Source: Candidatus Gastranaerophilales bacterium
Lineage (GTDB): Bacteria; Cyanobacteriota; Vampirovibrionia; Gastranaerophilales; Gastranaerophilaceae
NCBI GenBank assembly: GCA_944324945.1
Contig: CALUYE010000004.1
Span: forward strand, 87,217-151,216
Length of the DNA: 64,000 bases
Direction: 5' to 3'
The position numbers and the translations under genes are program-made. Positions 34,549 to 43,994 of the stretch are shown in pieces; positions within the stretch are counted from its first letter, which is position 1, and each line of letters starts with the position of its first letter. A model generated the notes under the pieces. It saw only the letters and a list, made by a program, of their open reading frames with translations. It was not told the DNA's origin and did no database searches.

Positions 34549-36224
34549 TTTTCAATTGCTTCATCGGGACTTAGTTTAATAACTTCTCCCGTTTTCCTTA
34601 TTTTAAATTCAACAAGTCCTTCGCTTATTGTTTTACCTACGGTTATTCTTATCGGGAAACCGATTAAATCGGCATCTTTGAATTTTACGCCTGCTCTATC
34701 TTTCCTATCGTCAAGTATGACTTCGATATTTAATTTTTGCAGTTTATCGTATAAATCGGATGCGATTTTCATCTGTTCTTCATCATCACAATTAACCGGA
34801 ACTATATCAACATGATACGGTGCAATTGCAATCGGCCAGATTATACCGTGTTCATCGTGATATTTTTCGATTGCCGCTGCCATTGTGCGCGAAACTCCTA
34901 TGCCGTAGCAGCCCATAATATAGGGTTTTAGTTGTCCTTGTTCGTCTGTATAGCAGGCATTCATGGGGCTTGAATATTTTGTACCCAATTGGAAGATATT
35001 CCCGACTTCAATTCCTTTTGTTTTTTTAAGAGGTTTATGGCAGATTGGGCATAATTCCCCTTCTTTTACAAGGGAAATATCGACAAATTCAATATCTTTT
35101 TCTAAATTAGCGCCTGTTATGTGTTTATCTTTAATGTTTGCGCCTAAGACAAAGTTTTTCATTCCTTTTGCGGAATTATCAAAAAGAACCCTGACTTTTG
35201 ATGAATCAACATCGCGGTGTGAAATAAAGCCCGGGTATGAATTAAGATATTCAATAACTTCATCGTTTTCCATGGGTCTTATTTCAAGCGCATTCAGTGC
35301 ATTCATTAATTTTGTTTCTTCGATTTCTTTATCCCCTCTAATCATTGCAATAACGGGTTTTGAATCAGCGATATAGGCTACTGCTTTTAAGATACAATCG
35401 GGTTCAATGTTTAAAAATTTTGCAAGTTCTTCGATTGTTTTAGTGTTTGGTGTATCGACAATTTTTTCTTCTTTAAAATTGCCGTTGGTTTCTTCTTTGT
35501 TAAGAATTGAAATTGCGTGGTTAGAATTTGCGCTATAGCCGCAATCGCAATAAAATACGTCATTTTCTCCAACCGAAGTATCTACTAAAACCATATATTC
35601 ATGAGATACCGCGCCTCCGATTGCGCCTGAGTCCGATTGGACGGCTTTTGTTTCAAGTCCGCATCTTTTAAAGATATTTGTATATGTTTGAGCCATCACT
35701 TCATACTCGCGCTCCAGATCTTTTTGCGAGGTGTGGAAGCTGTAGGCATCTTTCATAATAAATTCTCTGCCTCTTAAAAGCCCGAAGCGGGGTCTTATTT
35801 CGTCTCTGAATTTTGTTTGAATTTGATAAAGATTCAAGGGAAGTTGTTTATATGAAGTTGCGATTCCTGATACAACGGATGTTATAACTTCTTCATGGGT
35901 TGGAGCAAGGCACATTTGATTTCCGTGTCTGTCTTCGCATCTTAGAAGTTCTTTTCCGTATTTTTGCCATCTTTGTGATTTTTGCCAGATTTCAGCAGGC
36001 TGCACAAAAGGCATTAAAAGTTCTTGAGCACCCGAAGCATCCATTTCTTCGCGAACTATGTTTGAAATTTTTGTTAAAACTCTTTGTGCAAGAGGAAGAT
36101 AGGTATAAATTCCGTTTGCAAGTTTTTTAATGAAACCTGCACGTACAAGAAGCTTGTGCGAGATTGCTTCAGCGTCGTTGGGGTATTCTCTCAGCGTTTG
36201 AACAAAAAGTTTTGACATTTTCAT
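34524..36224 (-). CDS. proS: Prolyl-tRNA synthetase
   Basis: The 566-residue enzyme charges tRNA-Pro. It is the bacterial class II form: motif 1 and 2 segments lie in QELLMPFVQPAEIW and FRDEIRPRFGLLRGREFIMKDAYSF, motif 3 in GCYGIGVSRTMAA (~res 437). The YbaK-like editing insertion is present (~res 240-380, with DCILKAVAYI and HRDV), and the C-terminal anticodon-binding domain includes PYHVDIVPVN. The length is normal for this form. An ATG at 36218 would be an equally good start. The GatD-like gene overlaps its 3' end, so the two are probably co-transcribed. Confidence 0.95.
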   Translation of the reverse strand: MKMSKLFVQTLREYPNDAEAISHKLLVRAGFIKKLANGIYTYLPLAQRVLTKISNIVREEMDASGAQELLMPFVQPAEIWQKSQRWQKYGKELLRCEDRHGNQMCLAPTHEEVITSVVSGIATSYKQLPLNLYQIQTKFRDEIRPRFGLLRGREFIMKDAYSFHTSQKDLEREYEVMAQTYTNIFKRCGLETKAVQSDSGAIGGAVSHEYMVLVDTSVGENDVFYCDCGYSANSNHAISILNKEETNGNFKEEKIVDTPNTKTIEELAKFLNIEPDCILKAVAYIADSKPVIAMIRGDKEIEETKLMNALNALEIRPMENDEVIEYLNSYPGFISHRDVDSSKVRVLFDNSAKGMKNFVLGANIKDKHITGANLEKDIEFVDISLVKEGELCPICHKPLKKTKGIEVGNIFQLGTKYSSPMNACYTDEQGQLKPYIMGCYGIGVSRTMAAAIEKYHDEHGIIWPIAIAPYHVDIVPVNCDDEEQMKIASDLYDKLQKLNIEVILDDRKDRAGVKFKDADLIGFPIRITVGKTISEGLVEFKIRKTGEVIKLSPDEAIEKCKEILLN

Positions 36225-36309
36225 AATAAACTATTCTCCATAAGTAAAATTTAGTTTAATTTTAATTTAACATAAACATCAAATACAGTTAATTTATTGT
36301 AAAATATTA

Positions 36310-36338
36310 TTTACTAACACAATAAAAAAATATATAAT
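36310..36338 (+). promoter_or_regulatory. Promoter with start at the NuoL-like ATG
   Basis: TTTACT (36310-36315) and TATAAT (36333-36338) are separated by 17 bp. The ATG of the NuoL-like gene is at 36345, 6 bp after the -10 box, and no Shine-Dalgarno intervenes. Transcription should begin at about the ATG itself, giving a leaderless mRNA. Confidence 0.6.
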
Positions 36339-36344
36339 TGCGCT

Positions 36345-37730
36345 ATGGATATAATTAGATATTCAAATACTTTAGCAATATTATCCCCCTTTTTTTATGG
36401 AATTATTTTATTTGTTTTTAAAATGTTTTTAATTAACATTAATAAAAAAGTTCTTAATTTGAGCCTGATTTTTGCGGCTTTTATTTCATTTTTTATCTTT
36501 TTTATTGATTTTTATTTTATAAATTTTAAGGGCTTTAGTTTTTCTTTTGATTTTTCTTGTTTAAAATTTTCAATAAATAAAGGAAATATTTTATATTTAA
36601 TATTTGCTTCGTTTTTATTTTTAAGTTATTCGATTTATTTAAAATCGTATTTTAAAAAATTCAAACATTTTATTTTCACAAAGCAGAGATTTTTAAATTT
36701 ATTTTCATTACTTGTTTTTAATTTATTTCTTTTTATTATAAGCGATAATATCTTAACCTCTTTAATTTTTGTTTTTTTGGAAAGTGCAATAATATACTTG
36801 AGCGCTTATTTTGATTTAATTAAAGATATTTCAAATATCTATATTCAAAGATTTTTAAAATTGCTTTCTTTTTCAAACTTTGCTTTATTTATCTGTTTTT
36901 TAATTTCTTATAAAATCGGTTCTTTAATTGATTATGATATAGTAAATTTAAAATTTGAAAATTTGAAAATAATATTACAAGTTATCAATGAATTTAATTA
37001 TGTTATTTATTTAAAAATATTTATAATCACCCTTTCTTTTATATTTTTTATAAGGCTTTTTGTTTTTCCTTTTGCATCATTTGCATCATTTCTTTCAAAT
37101 TCTTCAAATATGCTTTATTTAAGTGTCATTAGTTTTTCAGGTTGTGTTTTTTCAAGCTTTTTGTTTTTAAAAATAGTACCTTCACTTTTAAATATTGTAA
37201 ATTATGATTTAGTTATTTATTTAATTTCATTTATAACTATAATTACATCTTTATTTTTTGTTCTGTTTGAAAAAGATATTAAGATAATTTTCGGGTATTT
37301 ATTTTCCGTTTTAAATGTTTTATTTATGAGCTTTTTGATATTTTTCAAAAGCGGAGCGGTTTTATTTTCGTATTTTGTTTTTGTTTTTTTAATGCTTAGT
37401 GTTTTGGCATTTTTATTTTATAAAGACAAAACAAGTTTTTCAAAACGATTAATAAATAAAAAAAGAGGGTTTTTACTTGAATCATTTTATTTATTGATTT
37501 TTGAAAAATTACCCTTTGGATTTTCTAAAATATTAAACTTTTTTGATGAAGGGATTTTAGATAATATTTTTATTTTTGTTGTTAAATTTTGTAATTTATT
37601 GATTAATAAAATTTATATAAAATTGCAAAAATTAAATTTTATCAAGATTTTAATTTTAATATTTTTGATTTTTTCTTTAATTGTACTTTTTTCATATTTA
37701 ATAACTTATTTTGGAGGAAATTGTGTTTGA
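36345..37730 (+). CDS. Remote NuoL-like membrane protein
   Basis: This 461-residue protein has about 13 transmembrane helices and is much more AT-rich than its neighbours. Read against NuoL/NdhF, several landmarks align by eye. SDNILTSLIFVFLESAIIYLSAYF (~res 130-150 in two parts) matches the helix with the conserved Glu. FIRLFVFPFASFASF (~res 232) fits the K-x-x-x-x-FPLHTWLP region, with Arg for Lys and no His. FEKDIKIIFGYLFSVL (~res 308) fits DIKRxLAYSTxSQ, and FFDEGILDNIFIF the late VD-x-x-ID motif. It is ~150 residues shorter than NuoL. The gene order L-M-N with the next two supports the call. It may translocate ions, but coupling partners are absent here. Mrp- or Hyf-type antiporter subunits are alternatives. 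Confidence 0.62.
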   Translation: MDIIRYSNTLAILSPFFYGIILFVFKMFLININKKVLNLSLIFAAFISFFIFFIDFYFINFKGFSFSFDFSCLKFSINKGNILYLIFASFLFLSYSIYLKSYFKKFKHFIFTKQRFLNLFSLLVFNLFLFIISDNILTSLIFVFLESAIIYLSAYFDLIKDISNIYIQRFLKLLSFSNFALFICFLISYKIGSLIDYDIVNLKFENLKIILQVINEFNYVIYLKIFIITLSFIFFIRLFVFPFASFASFLSNSSNMLYLSVISFSGCVFSSFLFLKIVPSLLNIVNYDLVIYLISFITIITSLFFVLFEKDIKIIFGYLFSVLNVLFMSFLIFFKSGAVLFSYFVFVFLMLSVLAFLFYKDKTSFSKRLINKKRGFLLESFYLLIFEKLPFGFSKILNFFDEGILDNIFIFVVKFCNLLINKIYIKLQKLNFIKILILIFLIFSLIVLFSYLITYFGGNCV

Positions 37731-39084
37731 TAATATATTAAAAATTTATATTTTTCTTCCTTTTTTAATTGTTTTATTGTGTCTTTTTTGTTTTCTTTTT
37801 AGGAAAAACAATCTGTGTGCGTTTTTATCAAAAATATATTCAATATTCAATCTTATATTATCAACATTATTTTTAACTAAAATACAATATTTTACCTGTA
37901 AAACAGAAACAGTATTTTTGTTTATTTTGAGTGTTGTTGTTTTTTCAATTGCTTTTATTTCAAAAAATTACATTCAAAAATATAATTCTTTTTTTAATTT
38001 AGCGCTTGTTTTATTGTGCGGTATATTAAATTTATTTATTTTATCAAATAATATATTTTTATCTTTAGGACTTATTTTTTGCTTTTTTATAATAAGTTAT
38101 TTTTTAAATTGCACTTTTATTTTAAAAAAAGATGAAAAAAGAACGTTTGATTATCAGCTGATTTACGATTTTATTCTTTGCTTTATTTCTTTATTTTTAA
38201 TATCTTATTTAAAATTAGATGACTTTAGCTTTTTAAATATAGCACATACGTTGCCTTTTTGCGATAAATTTGCGCTAATTTGCGCGTTTTTCGGCTTTTT
38301 AATTTTAGGTTTAAGACTTTTAAATTTTTCGTTTTTTTCTTTTAAATCAATTAAAAATGCAGATTTATTAAATAATTTAGTATTTTTGTTTTTATTTATT
38401 TTATCGCTGATTTCAGGATGTGTATTTTTATATAAAACTTTTGATATTTTTAATATGATTTTTCAAAAATATCAAAATATAATTACATCATATTTTATTT
38501 TTAATTTTATATATCTTATCTTTTTATCATACAAACAAAATTCAATGTTTAAAGTCCTTGCTTATTGTAGTTGCGCATATTTAAGCTTGGCTTTTTTAGT
38601 GTTGTTTAATAATAAATCGAGTAATATATTTATTTATTATATTTTTATTTTAATTTTTTCTTATTTTCTTTCTTTGTTAATTGGTGTATTTATTTATTCA
38701 AAACTTAAAATTAAAGATGTATTTGAATTTAAAAAATTAAAAAAAGAAGATAAAACACTAAAAGCGCTTATTTTATATTCGTTTTTAAATATTATAAACA
38801 TTCCTTTTTTGGGTTTATTTATTCCTTTTTTGTTTTGTATATTGGAAATTTCAAAAAATCAGGAATTTTTATGGGGAATTTTTGTGATAGCTTTCGGGTG
38901 CTTTATAGGAGTGTGTTCGATATATAATTTATTAAATAAAATATTGATTGAATCTGTTGATTATAGGGAAGATGGAATAATTTTAAGGAAAACGGATGGG
39001 TTTATTTTTTCTTTTTTAATATTGATTATCATCTTTAGCGGATTATTTATTTTAAAGGATGGGTTTAAATGTCTTATGTATTAA
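37723..39084 (+). CDS. Remote NuoM-like membrane protein
   Basis: This 453-residue protein has about 13 helices. I chose the GTG at 37723, which has a perfect GGAGG at 37713-37717 and overlaps the previous gene by 8 bp; a TTG at 37711 would include the ribosome site in the coding sequence. Compared with NuoM, LILGLRLLNFSFFSF (~res 196) corresponds to the helix with K-x-P-x-FPFHTWLP, again with Arg for Lys and no His. NSMFKVLAYCSCAYLSLAF (~res 270) fits DLKRLLAYSSISHLG, and the IINIPFLGLFIPFLF segment fits the later xGxPxxxGFxGE helix. The Glu expected in the fifth helix region is not evident. Function as an ion-translocating subunit is only inferred. Confidence 0.58.
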   Translation: MFDNILKIYIFLPFLIVLLCLFCFLFRKNNLCAFLSKIYSIFNLILSTLFLTKIQYFTCKTETVFLFILSVVVFSIAFISKNYIQKYNSFFNLALVLLCGILNLFILSNNIFLSLGLIFCFFIISYFLNCTFILKKDEKRTFDYQLIYDFILCFISLFLISYLKLDDFSFLNIAHTLPFCDKFALICAFFGFLILGLRLLNFSFFSFKSIKNADLLNNLVFLFLFILSLISGCVFLYKTFDIFNMIFQKYQNIITSYFIFNFIYLIFLSYKQNSMFKVLAYCSCAYLSLAFLVLFNNKSSNIFIYYIFILIFSYFLSLLIGVFIYSKLKIKDVFEFKKLKKEDKTLKALILYSFLNIINIPFLGLFIPFLFCILEISKNQEFLWGIFVIAFGCFIGVCSIYNLLNKILIESVDYREDGIILRKTDGFIFSFLILIIIFSGLFILKDGFKCLMY

Positions 39085-40256
39085 ATTTATCCGTAGAAAT
39101 CGGAGCAGTGGTATCTATAGTTTTAAATTTTTTGATATTTTTTATAAAAGGTCAAAAATTCAATAAAGCTAAAATTTCAGATGTTGTTACTTTTATTTTA
39201 CTTGGCTTTATTTTATTTTTTTCGGTTTATTTGTATGTCTTACAAAAAGATTTTAATTTTTTTAAGTTGTTATTAAATGCGTTTATATTTTTATTTTTTT
39301 TAATTGATATAAAAACCTTAGCTAAAGATTCAAAAACAAAAATTTTAAAAAATTTAATTATTTCTTTAATTTTATTTTTAAGTGCTTTTTGTTTGAATTT
39401 TTCAAATCTTTTGATAATTTTTCTTTTGCTTGATTTAGTTTTATTTCTTTCTTATAAATATTCTTCTTTGAATACTCAAACTATTGATTTAAATTTTAAA
39501 ATAATTTCGCTTAGTGCAAGTGCGGTATTTTATGTTTCTTATTTTTTAAATTTGTTTTTTGATTTAGAAATATTTAAATTGTTTTTTGTTTTTTCATTTT
39601 TGTTAAAAACGGGGATTTTTCCTTTTGTTAATTACTTAACAACAACAAAAAACAAAAATAATATTTCTTATTCGATTTTAATTTTTAATTATATTCCTTT
39701 GATTTTCTCAATTGAATTTTTAAAAATTTATTCTTCAACAACCCCTGCTTCATTAATTCAAAATACACTTTTTGGTTTTATTTTGTTGAATTTGTTGACA
39801 ACTGCTGTTTTTGTCCCTTTAGAGAGAAATATTATAAGAATTTTATCGAGTATATCTTTATTTTATTTTTCTTTTGTTTTGCTAAATTTAATATTATCTA
39901 AAGACGTATCTTTTATAAAATTAATGTTTTTATATTCTTTTATTATTCTTTTCGGTTTTTATTTATTGAATGTTTTAAAAACAAAAGGAAATATCAACAA
40001 GCTGAATTTAAAAACAATTAAAGGATTGTATTATATAAATAGAAATATAAGCTTTTGTTTAACATTAATTTTATTGATAAATTGTATAGCACTGCCTTTA
40101 ACTATATTGTATTGCCGTAAAATAGGTTTTTATACGGGATATTATTTTCTTATTTTAAATACGTTTATTTTATTTAGTGTTTTTAAAATAATTCAAAATT
40201 TGTTTACCGTTAATCTTAAGCCGTTAATAAAGTTTAAAAAAAGCAGCGAAATTTAA
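39069..40256 (+). CDS. Remote NuoN-like membrane protein
   Basis: The 395-residue protein has about 11-12 helices and overlaps the NuoM-like gene by 16 bp. NuoN-like landmarks are IIFLLLDLVLFLSYKY (~res 115; Asp where NuoN has the conserved Glu), FSFLLKTGIFPFVNYL (~res 178; the Lys and FPF are kept, the His is lost), PLERNIIRILSSISLFYFSF (~res 250; fitting D-x-KRxLAYSSIxHxG), and LKTIKGLYYINRN followed by the ALPLTILYC helix. AAAGGA before the ATG is a good ribosome site. It is shorter than NuoN by ~90 residues. Its 3' end lies inside a terminator hairpin, closing the three-gene operon. Confidence 0.6.
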   Translation: MSYVLNLSVEIGAVVSIVLNFLIFFIKGQKFNKAKISDVVTFILLGFILFFSVYLYVLQKDFNFFKLLLNAFIFLFFLIDIKTLAKDSKTKILKNLIISLILFLSAFCLNFSNLLIIFLLLDLVLFLSYKYSSLNTQTIDLNFKIISLSASAVFYVSYFLNLFFDLEIFKLFFVFSFLLKTGIFPFVNYLTTTKNKNNISYSILIFNYIPLIFSIEFLKIYSSTTPASLIQNTLFGFILLNLLTTAVFVPLERNIIRILSSISLFYFSFVLLNLILSKDVSFIKLMFLYSFIILFGFYLLNVLKTKGNINKLNLKTIKGLYYINRNISFCLTLILLINCIALPLTILYCRKIGFYTGYYFLILNTFILFSVFKIIQNLFTVNLKPLIKFKKSSEI

Positions 40257-40265
40257 TCGCTGCTT
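40241..40265. terminator. Bidirectional terminator
   Basis: AAGCAGCGA (40241-40249) pairs with TCGCTGCTT (40257-40265) over 9 bp with a 7-base loop. A run of A precedes and a run of T follows, so it can work on both strands. It serves the NuoLMN-like operon (whose stop codon TAA lies in the loop) and the secreted-protein gene on the minus strand. Confidence 0.9.
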
Positions 40266-40285
40266 TTTTTAAAAAATTAATTTTA

Positions 40286-40660
40286 TTATAAATCTTCAAC
40301 TACACCTTTGACAGGTTTTTCGGGAGTTGTATAGAAAGTTGTTCCATCCGCCCAGGTGTTTGAAAAATTAATTTGATGTTCATAGAACAATCCGTCATCT
40401 TGAAGCGGATCAATGTAATTTTTTAAATAATAATAGGCTTTACCGAGTTTATTTTTGTGTTGAAGTTTATATCTTCTTTGATAATTTCCGTTTAAACCGG
40501 CATTTAGAGCATGGACTTTATCCGCAAGCACAATTGTACTGTCTGAATAACCCTGTGCATCTAAAACTTCGGGATTAAGCGTTTCGTTTTCAAAGTAATA
40601 TGCAAAAGAAGCGCTGCTAATAAAAGTCATTATACCGAATAAAACAAATAATTTTTTCAT
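40286..40660 (-). CDS. Small secreted protein of unknown function
   Basis: The 124-residue product has a signal peptide (MKKLF, hydrophobic core, likely cleavage after ASFA near residue 19). The mature part is Tyr/Asn-rich, with KLQHKNKLGKAYYYLKNYIDPLQDDG in its middle (residues ~65-90, read in two parts), and no known domain. Cysteines are absent, so it is not a lipoprotein of the usual kind. GGGG lies before the ATG on the minus strand. It shares a bidirectional terminator with the NuoLMN-like operon. It lies 70 bp downstream of ispG's stop and could have its own promoter or none. Confidence 0.65.
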   Translation of the reverse strand: MKKLFVLFGIMTFISSASFAYYFENETLNPEVLDAQGYSDSTIVLADKVHALNAGLNGNYQRRYKLQHKNKLGKAYYYLKNYIDPLQDDGLFYEHQINFSNTWADGTTFYTTPEKPVKGVVEDL

Positions 40661-40730
40661 AAGCCCCTATTCTCAAATATCTTCTATCTTATTATCATTA
40701 TATACTGCCTTATTTATTTTTGCAAAAAAT

Positions 40731-41780
40731 TTACATTTTTAAATCCATACGTATGATTTTTTCAAGCTCGTTTAATAAATCTTTTTGCGGAACTTTTTTA
40801 ATCATCTGTCCTTTTTTAAAAATGTAGCCTTCATTAATAGCTCCGGCAATTCCATAATCTGCACTTGCTGCTTCTTTTGGGCCGTTTACGGGACATCCCA
40901 TGGTAGCTATTGTTATCGGTTCTTTAATGTTACAAAATCTTTTTTCAACCTCTTTTGCAAGAGAAATTAAATCAATCTGCGTTCTGCCGCAAGTGGGACA
41001 GGAAATAAAATTAACTCCGCCTTTTTTTAAATTAAGAGTTTTTAATATTTCAATTCCGGCTTTTACTTCTTCAATGGGGTCTTCCGTTAAAGATACTCTT
41101 ATTGTATCACCTATACCTTGAGATAATAAAGAACCTATTGCAACACTCGATTTTATTAAACCTCCTCTTAAGGTACCTGATTCCGTTAAACCTATATGGA
41201 GCGGATAAGGAGTGATATCATACATTTTTTTATAAGCTTTAATTGTTGTTAAAACGTCTGATGATTTAAGTGAGATTTTGATAAGATGAAAATCTAAATC
41301 TTCAAGAATCTTAATATGTCTTTTTGCGGATTCTATCATTTTATCTTCAAGAGTCATGGATTTATTTTCATATAAATCTTTTTCCAATGATCCCGCGTTA
41401 ACTCCTATTCTTATCGGGGTATTTGTTTTTTTTGCCGCTTCAACAACGCGCATGGTATGTTCTATTTTACCGATATTTCCCGGGTTTAATCTTAAGGCGT
41501 TAATTCCCATATCCATTGCAATTAAAGCAAGCCGATAGTCAAAATGGATATCCGCGATAGTTGGTATGGGGGAATATTTTACGATTTCTTTTAGCGCATA
41601 AGCGCAATTTTTATTCAATACAGCAAGTCTTATAAGCTCGCATCCCTCATTTGCCAATTTTTCTATTTGATTAAGGGTTGCTTTTGTGTCGTCTGTTTTT
41701 GTATTTGTCATTGATTGGACGGATATTGAAGAACCCGCACCGATTTCAACATTTCCTATTTTTATTTTAATTTTTTTCAT
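40731..41780 (-). CDS. ispG: HMBPP synthase IspG (GcpE)
   Basis: IspG reduces methylerythritol cyclodiphosphate to HMBPP in the non-mevalonate isoprenoid pathway, using a [4Fe-4S] cluster. The 349 residues open with VEIGAGSSISVQSMTNTKTDD, read from residue 9, which is characteristic. The barrel segment ADIHFDYRLAL and the iron-sulphur domain with SCPTCGRTQ (~res 262) and MGCPVNGPKEAASADYGI (~res 298) follow. The Cys residues of these two motifs bind the cluster. The short form without the plant-type insertion fits most bacteria. GGAG lies 7 bp before the ATG at 41780. No other pathway gene is near. Confidence 0.95.
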   Translation of the reverse strand: MKKIKIKIGNVEIGAGSSISVQSMTNTKTDDTKATLNQIEKLANEGCELIRLAVLNKNCAYALKEIVKYSPIPTIADIHFDYRLALIAMDMGINALRLNPGNIGKIEHTMRVVEAAKKTNTPIRIGVNAGSLEKDLYENKSMTLEDKMIESAKRHIKILEDLDFHLIKISLKSSDVLTTIKAYKKMYDITPYPLHIGLTESGTLRGGLIKSSVAIGSLLSQGIGDTIRVSLTEDPIEEVKAGIEILKTLNLKKGGVNFISCPTCGRTQIDLISLAKEVEKRFCNIKEPITIATMGCPVNGPKEAASADYGIAGAINEGYIFKKGQMIKKVPQKDLLNELEKIIRMDLKM

Positions 41781-41873
41781 TTCATTGCTCCATATTGAAT
41801 TATATAAAAAATCAAGTTTCTTGCAAACGAAAATGTATGATAGAATAAAAAATAATTCAAGACGGAGTTTTGT

Positions 41874-43985
41874 ATGGAAAATAAAAGAATAAATGTTTTT
41901 GTGATTGCTTTTTGGGTTCTTGTTATCTTTGCAATATTTTCAATTTTTAATATTATCAAAACAAACATCTATAGAATGGATATTAAAGATTCGCAGAGTG
42001 TTCTTGAAGAGGCCTCGATTAATTTTATTTTTAAAAAAAGATTAAATTTAGACAAAAACTTCATGGTTTGTTTTAATGGCGTTTGCAAGAATCTTCAAAG
42101 CGATATATTTCATAATGTTTATTATCTTAAATACAATCCGCAGTATTATGATAGCGATTTTTACAGAAATAAAGCGGATAAAATTTATTTTGCCTATGAC
42201 AAAAAATATTCAAATTTAATTAAAGATAATCTTGATGAAATTTATCTTTATGTCGGAAACAGGGATTTCAATTATACAAAAGATGATATTAAAAATTTCA
42301 AGACTGCCTCTTTTGAAATTAAATTTGACGGTTTGAACGGAAATAAAAAATATGATGCACTTATTTTGCCTTCCGATTTTAAAACAAACTATAAAGGTGC
42401 CCTAAACCATGTTTTAACTTTGTTTTTAAATTTCTTTTATAACTGGAGAGTGTTTATCATTCCGTATTTTTGGCTTTTTGTCGCTTTTTGTATTTATGCA
42501 TACAATAAAGATAAATTTAATTTTAAACTTAATAATAAACTCTTTTATTCGCTTTTGGGCAGTGTTTTTATAGTTGCAATATTATTAAGATGCAACTTGT
42601 TGATGTATAATCCGTTCTGGTATGATGAAATATATACTAAATCAGTAGCTTCGGGCAGTTTTTTGGATTGTTTTAAGGATCCCGGGAATCCTCCTTTGTT
42701 TTTTATTTTAGAATATTTAACTTATAAAATATTTCCTTTAGATATTGCCCTTAGGCTTGTACCTATGGTAATCGGGGTTTGTTTTGTGCCTATGGTATAT
42801 TTATTATTTAAAAATATAAATAAAAATCTTGCTTTGTTCGCTTCATTTTTTGCTGCGATTAATACGATATTTATATATCATTCAAAAGAAATAAGAAGCG
42901 GGGTTTTTTGCGCTTTGTTGATTGTTTGTATAATTTATATTTTATTTAAATATTTAAATAAGCCGAAAACAAAAAATCTTATTTTATACACTGTTCTTAC
43001 AATATGCGCAATAAATACGCATTATTACCTTGCTGTTTTTTCTTTTAGTAATTTCATCTGGGGAATTGTTGATTTAGCTCAAAATAAAAATTTAAAAAAC
43101 AAGAAAAACGAAATAATAAAATTCACTTTTGCAAATATAATCGCTTGCTTAACTTTTGTGCCGTATCTTATTTTGTCTTTTCAAAAAGCGCTTACTCCTA
43201 ATTTTAACTCTTGGATTGGTGTTTTTGATAAATATAAATTTTTATATACAATAAATGAATTTTTTATAAACAAATACGTATTTTTATTCCTTTCGTTAAT
43301 TGTTTTGATAAATCTTATTTTTATATATTTGCCAAAAAATATCTTAAATAAGTTAAATTTAAAAATTAATCCGAAAAAAGAAAATTTATATATTTATTTA
43401 ATTTATTCAATCGTTTTAATTTTAATAGCGGTTAGTTTAATATCAATATTTATTAAGCCGATTTTCCATAAAAGAATTGTTTTATCTATCTATTCTTTAA
43501 TTATGCTTATTGAAATACTTTCAATTTCAAGCGTGTTTGAATTTGAAAATTTAAAAAAACTGCCTCTTATTATAAAAGGCTTTTATTCAACATTGTTATT
43601 TTTTATCTGTATGTCTATAACGCATCCGATGCCTGTTAATAAAATTTATAAAATAGATGATTATATGAATTTTATTTTGGCAGATTCTAAAAAATATATA
43701 GAAAAAGGGTATGAAATCCATGGGTTTTTAATCGATAACAAAAAAGCACTTAAGCAATTTCCGAAAATTAAGAAAATGAATATTGTCTGGCATGTAATAA
43801 ATAAAGAAAATACTTCTTCGTTTATTCAAAAAATAAAAAAGGAAGATTATGTATCCGAGAACAAAAAGGCGGTTTTGTATTTAAACACCCTGGGCGTGGA
43901 TTTTGATTCCGTTATGATGCTTAATCCCGATGCTTATATAATTCAGACAAATTCAATACCAAACGGAAAAATAATATATAAATAA
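41874..43985 (+). CDS. GT39-like membrane glycosyltransferase
   Basis: The 703-residue protein has an N-terminal helix (~7-30), a ~130-residue soluble part, and then about 11 helices. The first loop after the transmembrane start carries NPFWYDEIYTKSV (~res 246), where the acidic DE pair matches the catalytic loop of the GT39/ArnT/PMT group, which transfers sugars from polyprenyl-phosphate to proteins or lipids at the outer face of the membrane. NPPLFFILEYLTYKIF and RLVPMVIGV also fit this family. A second soluble domain of ~120 residues ends the protein. The substrate is unknown. CGGAG precedes the ATG, and the phosphoesterase gene follows 9 bp later. Confidence 0.75.
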   Translation: MENKRINVFVIAFWVLVIFAIFSIFNIIKTNIYRMDIKDSQSVLEEASINFIFKKRLNLDKNFMVCFNGVCKNLQSDIFHNVYYLKYNPQYYDSDFYRNKADKIYFAYDKKYSNLIKDNLDEIYLYVGNRDFNYTKDDIKNFKTASFEIKFDGLNGNKKYDALILPSDFKTNYKGALNHVLTLFLNFFYNWRVFIIPYFWLFVAFCIYAYNKDKFNFKLNNKLFYSLLGSVFIVAILLRCNLLMYNPFWYDEIYTKSVASGSFLDCFKDPGNPPLFFILEYLTYKIFPLDIALRLVPMVIGVCFVPMVYLLFKNINKNLALFASFFAAINTIFIYHSKEIRSGVFCALLIVCIIYILFKYLNKPKTKNLILYTVLTICAINTHYYLAVFSFSNFIWGIVDLAQNKNLKNKKNEIIKFTFANIIACLTFVPYLILSFQKALTPNFNSWIGVFDKYKFLYTINEFFINKYVFLFLSLIVLINLIFIYLPKNILNKLNLKINPKKENLYIYLIYSIVLILIAVSLISIFIKPIFHKRIVLSIYSLIMLIEILSISSVFEFENLKKLPLIIKGFYSTLLFFICMSITHPMPVNKIYKIDDYMNFILADSKKYIEKGYEIHGFLIDNKKALKQFPKIKKMNIVWHVINKENTSSFIQKIKKEDYVSENKKAVLYLNTLGVDFDSVMMLNPDAYIIQTNSIPNGKIIYK

Positions 43986-43994
43986 GGAGAAAAT

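Noticed and set aside
34963..35376. 137-codon open frame on the plus strand opposite proS
   Set aside because: The proS frame on the other strand carries all class II synthetase motifs across this stretch; the antisense frame has no known domain or ribosome site and follows from the codon use of the real gene.
37071..37088. Two 9-bp repeats (TTTGCATCA) as a regulatory element
   Set aside because: They lie in the coding sequence and encode FAS twice in a transmembrane region, so they are a short coding duplication without regulatory sign.
37711..37722. TTG start for the NuoM-like gene
   Set aside because: It would place the GGAGG ribosome site inside the coding sequence; the GTG at 37723 has that site at ideal distance.
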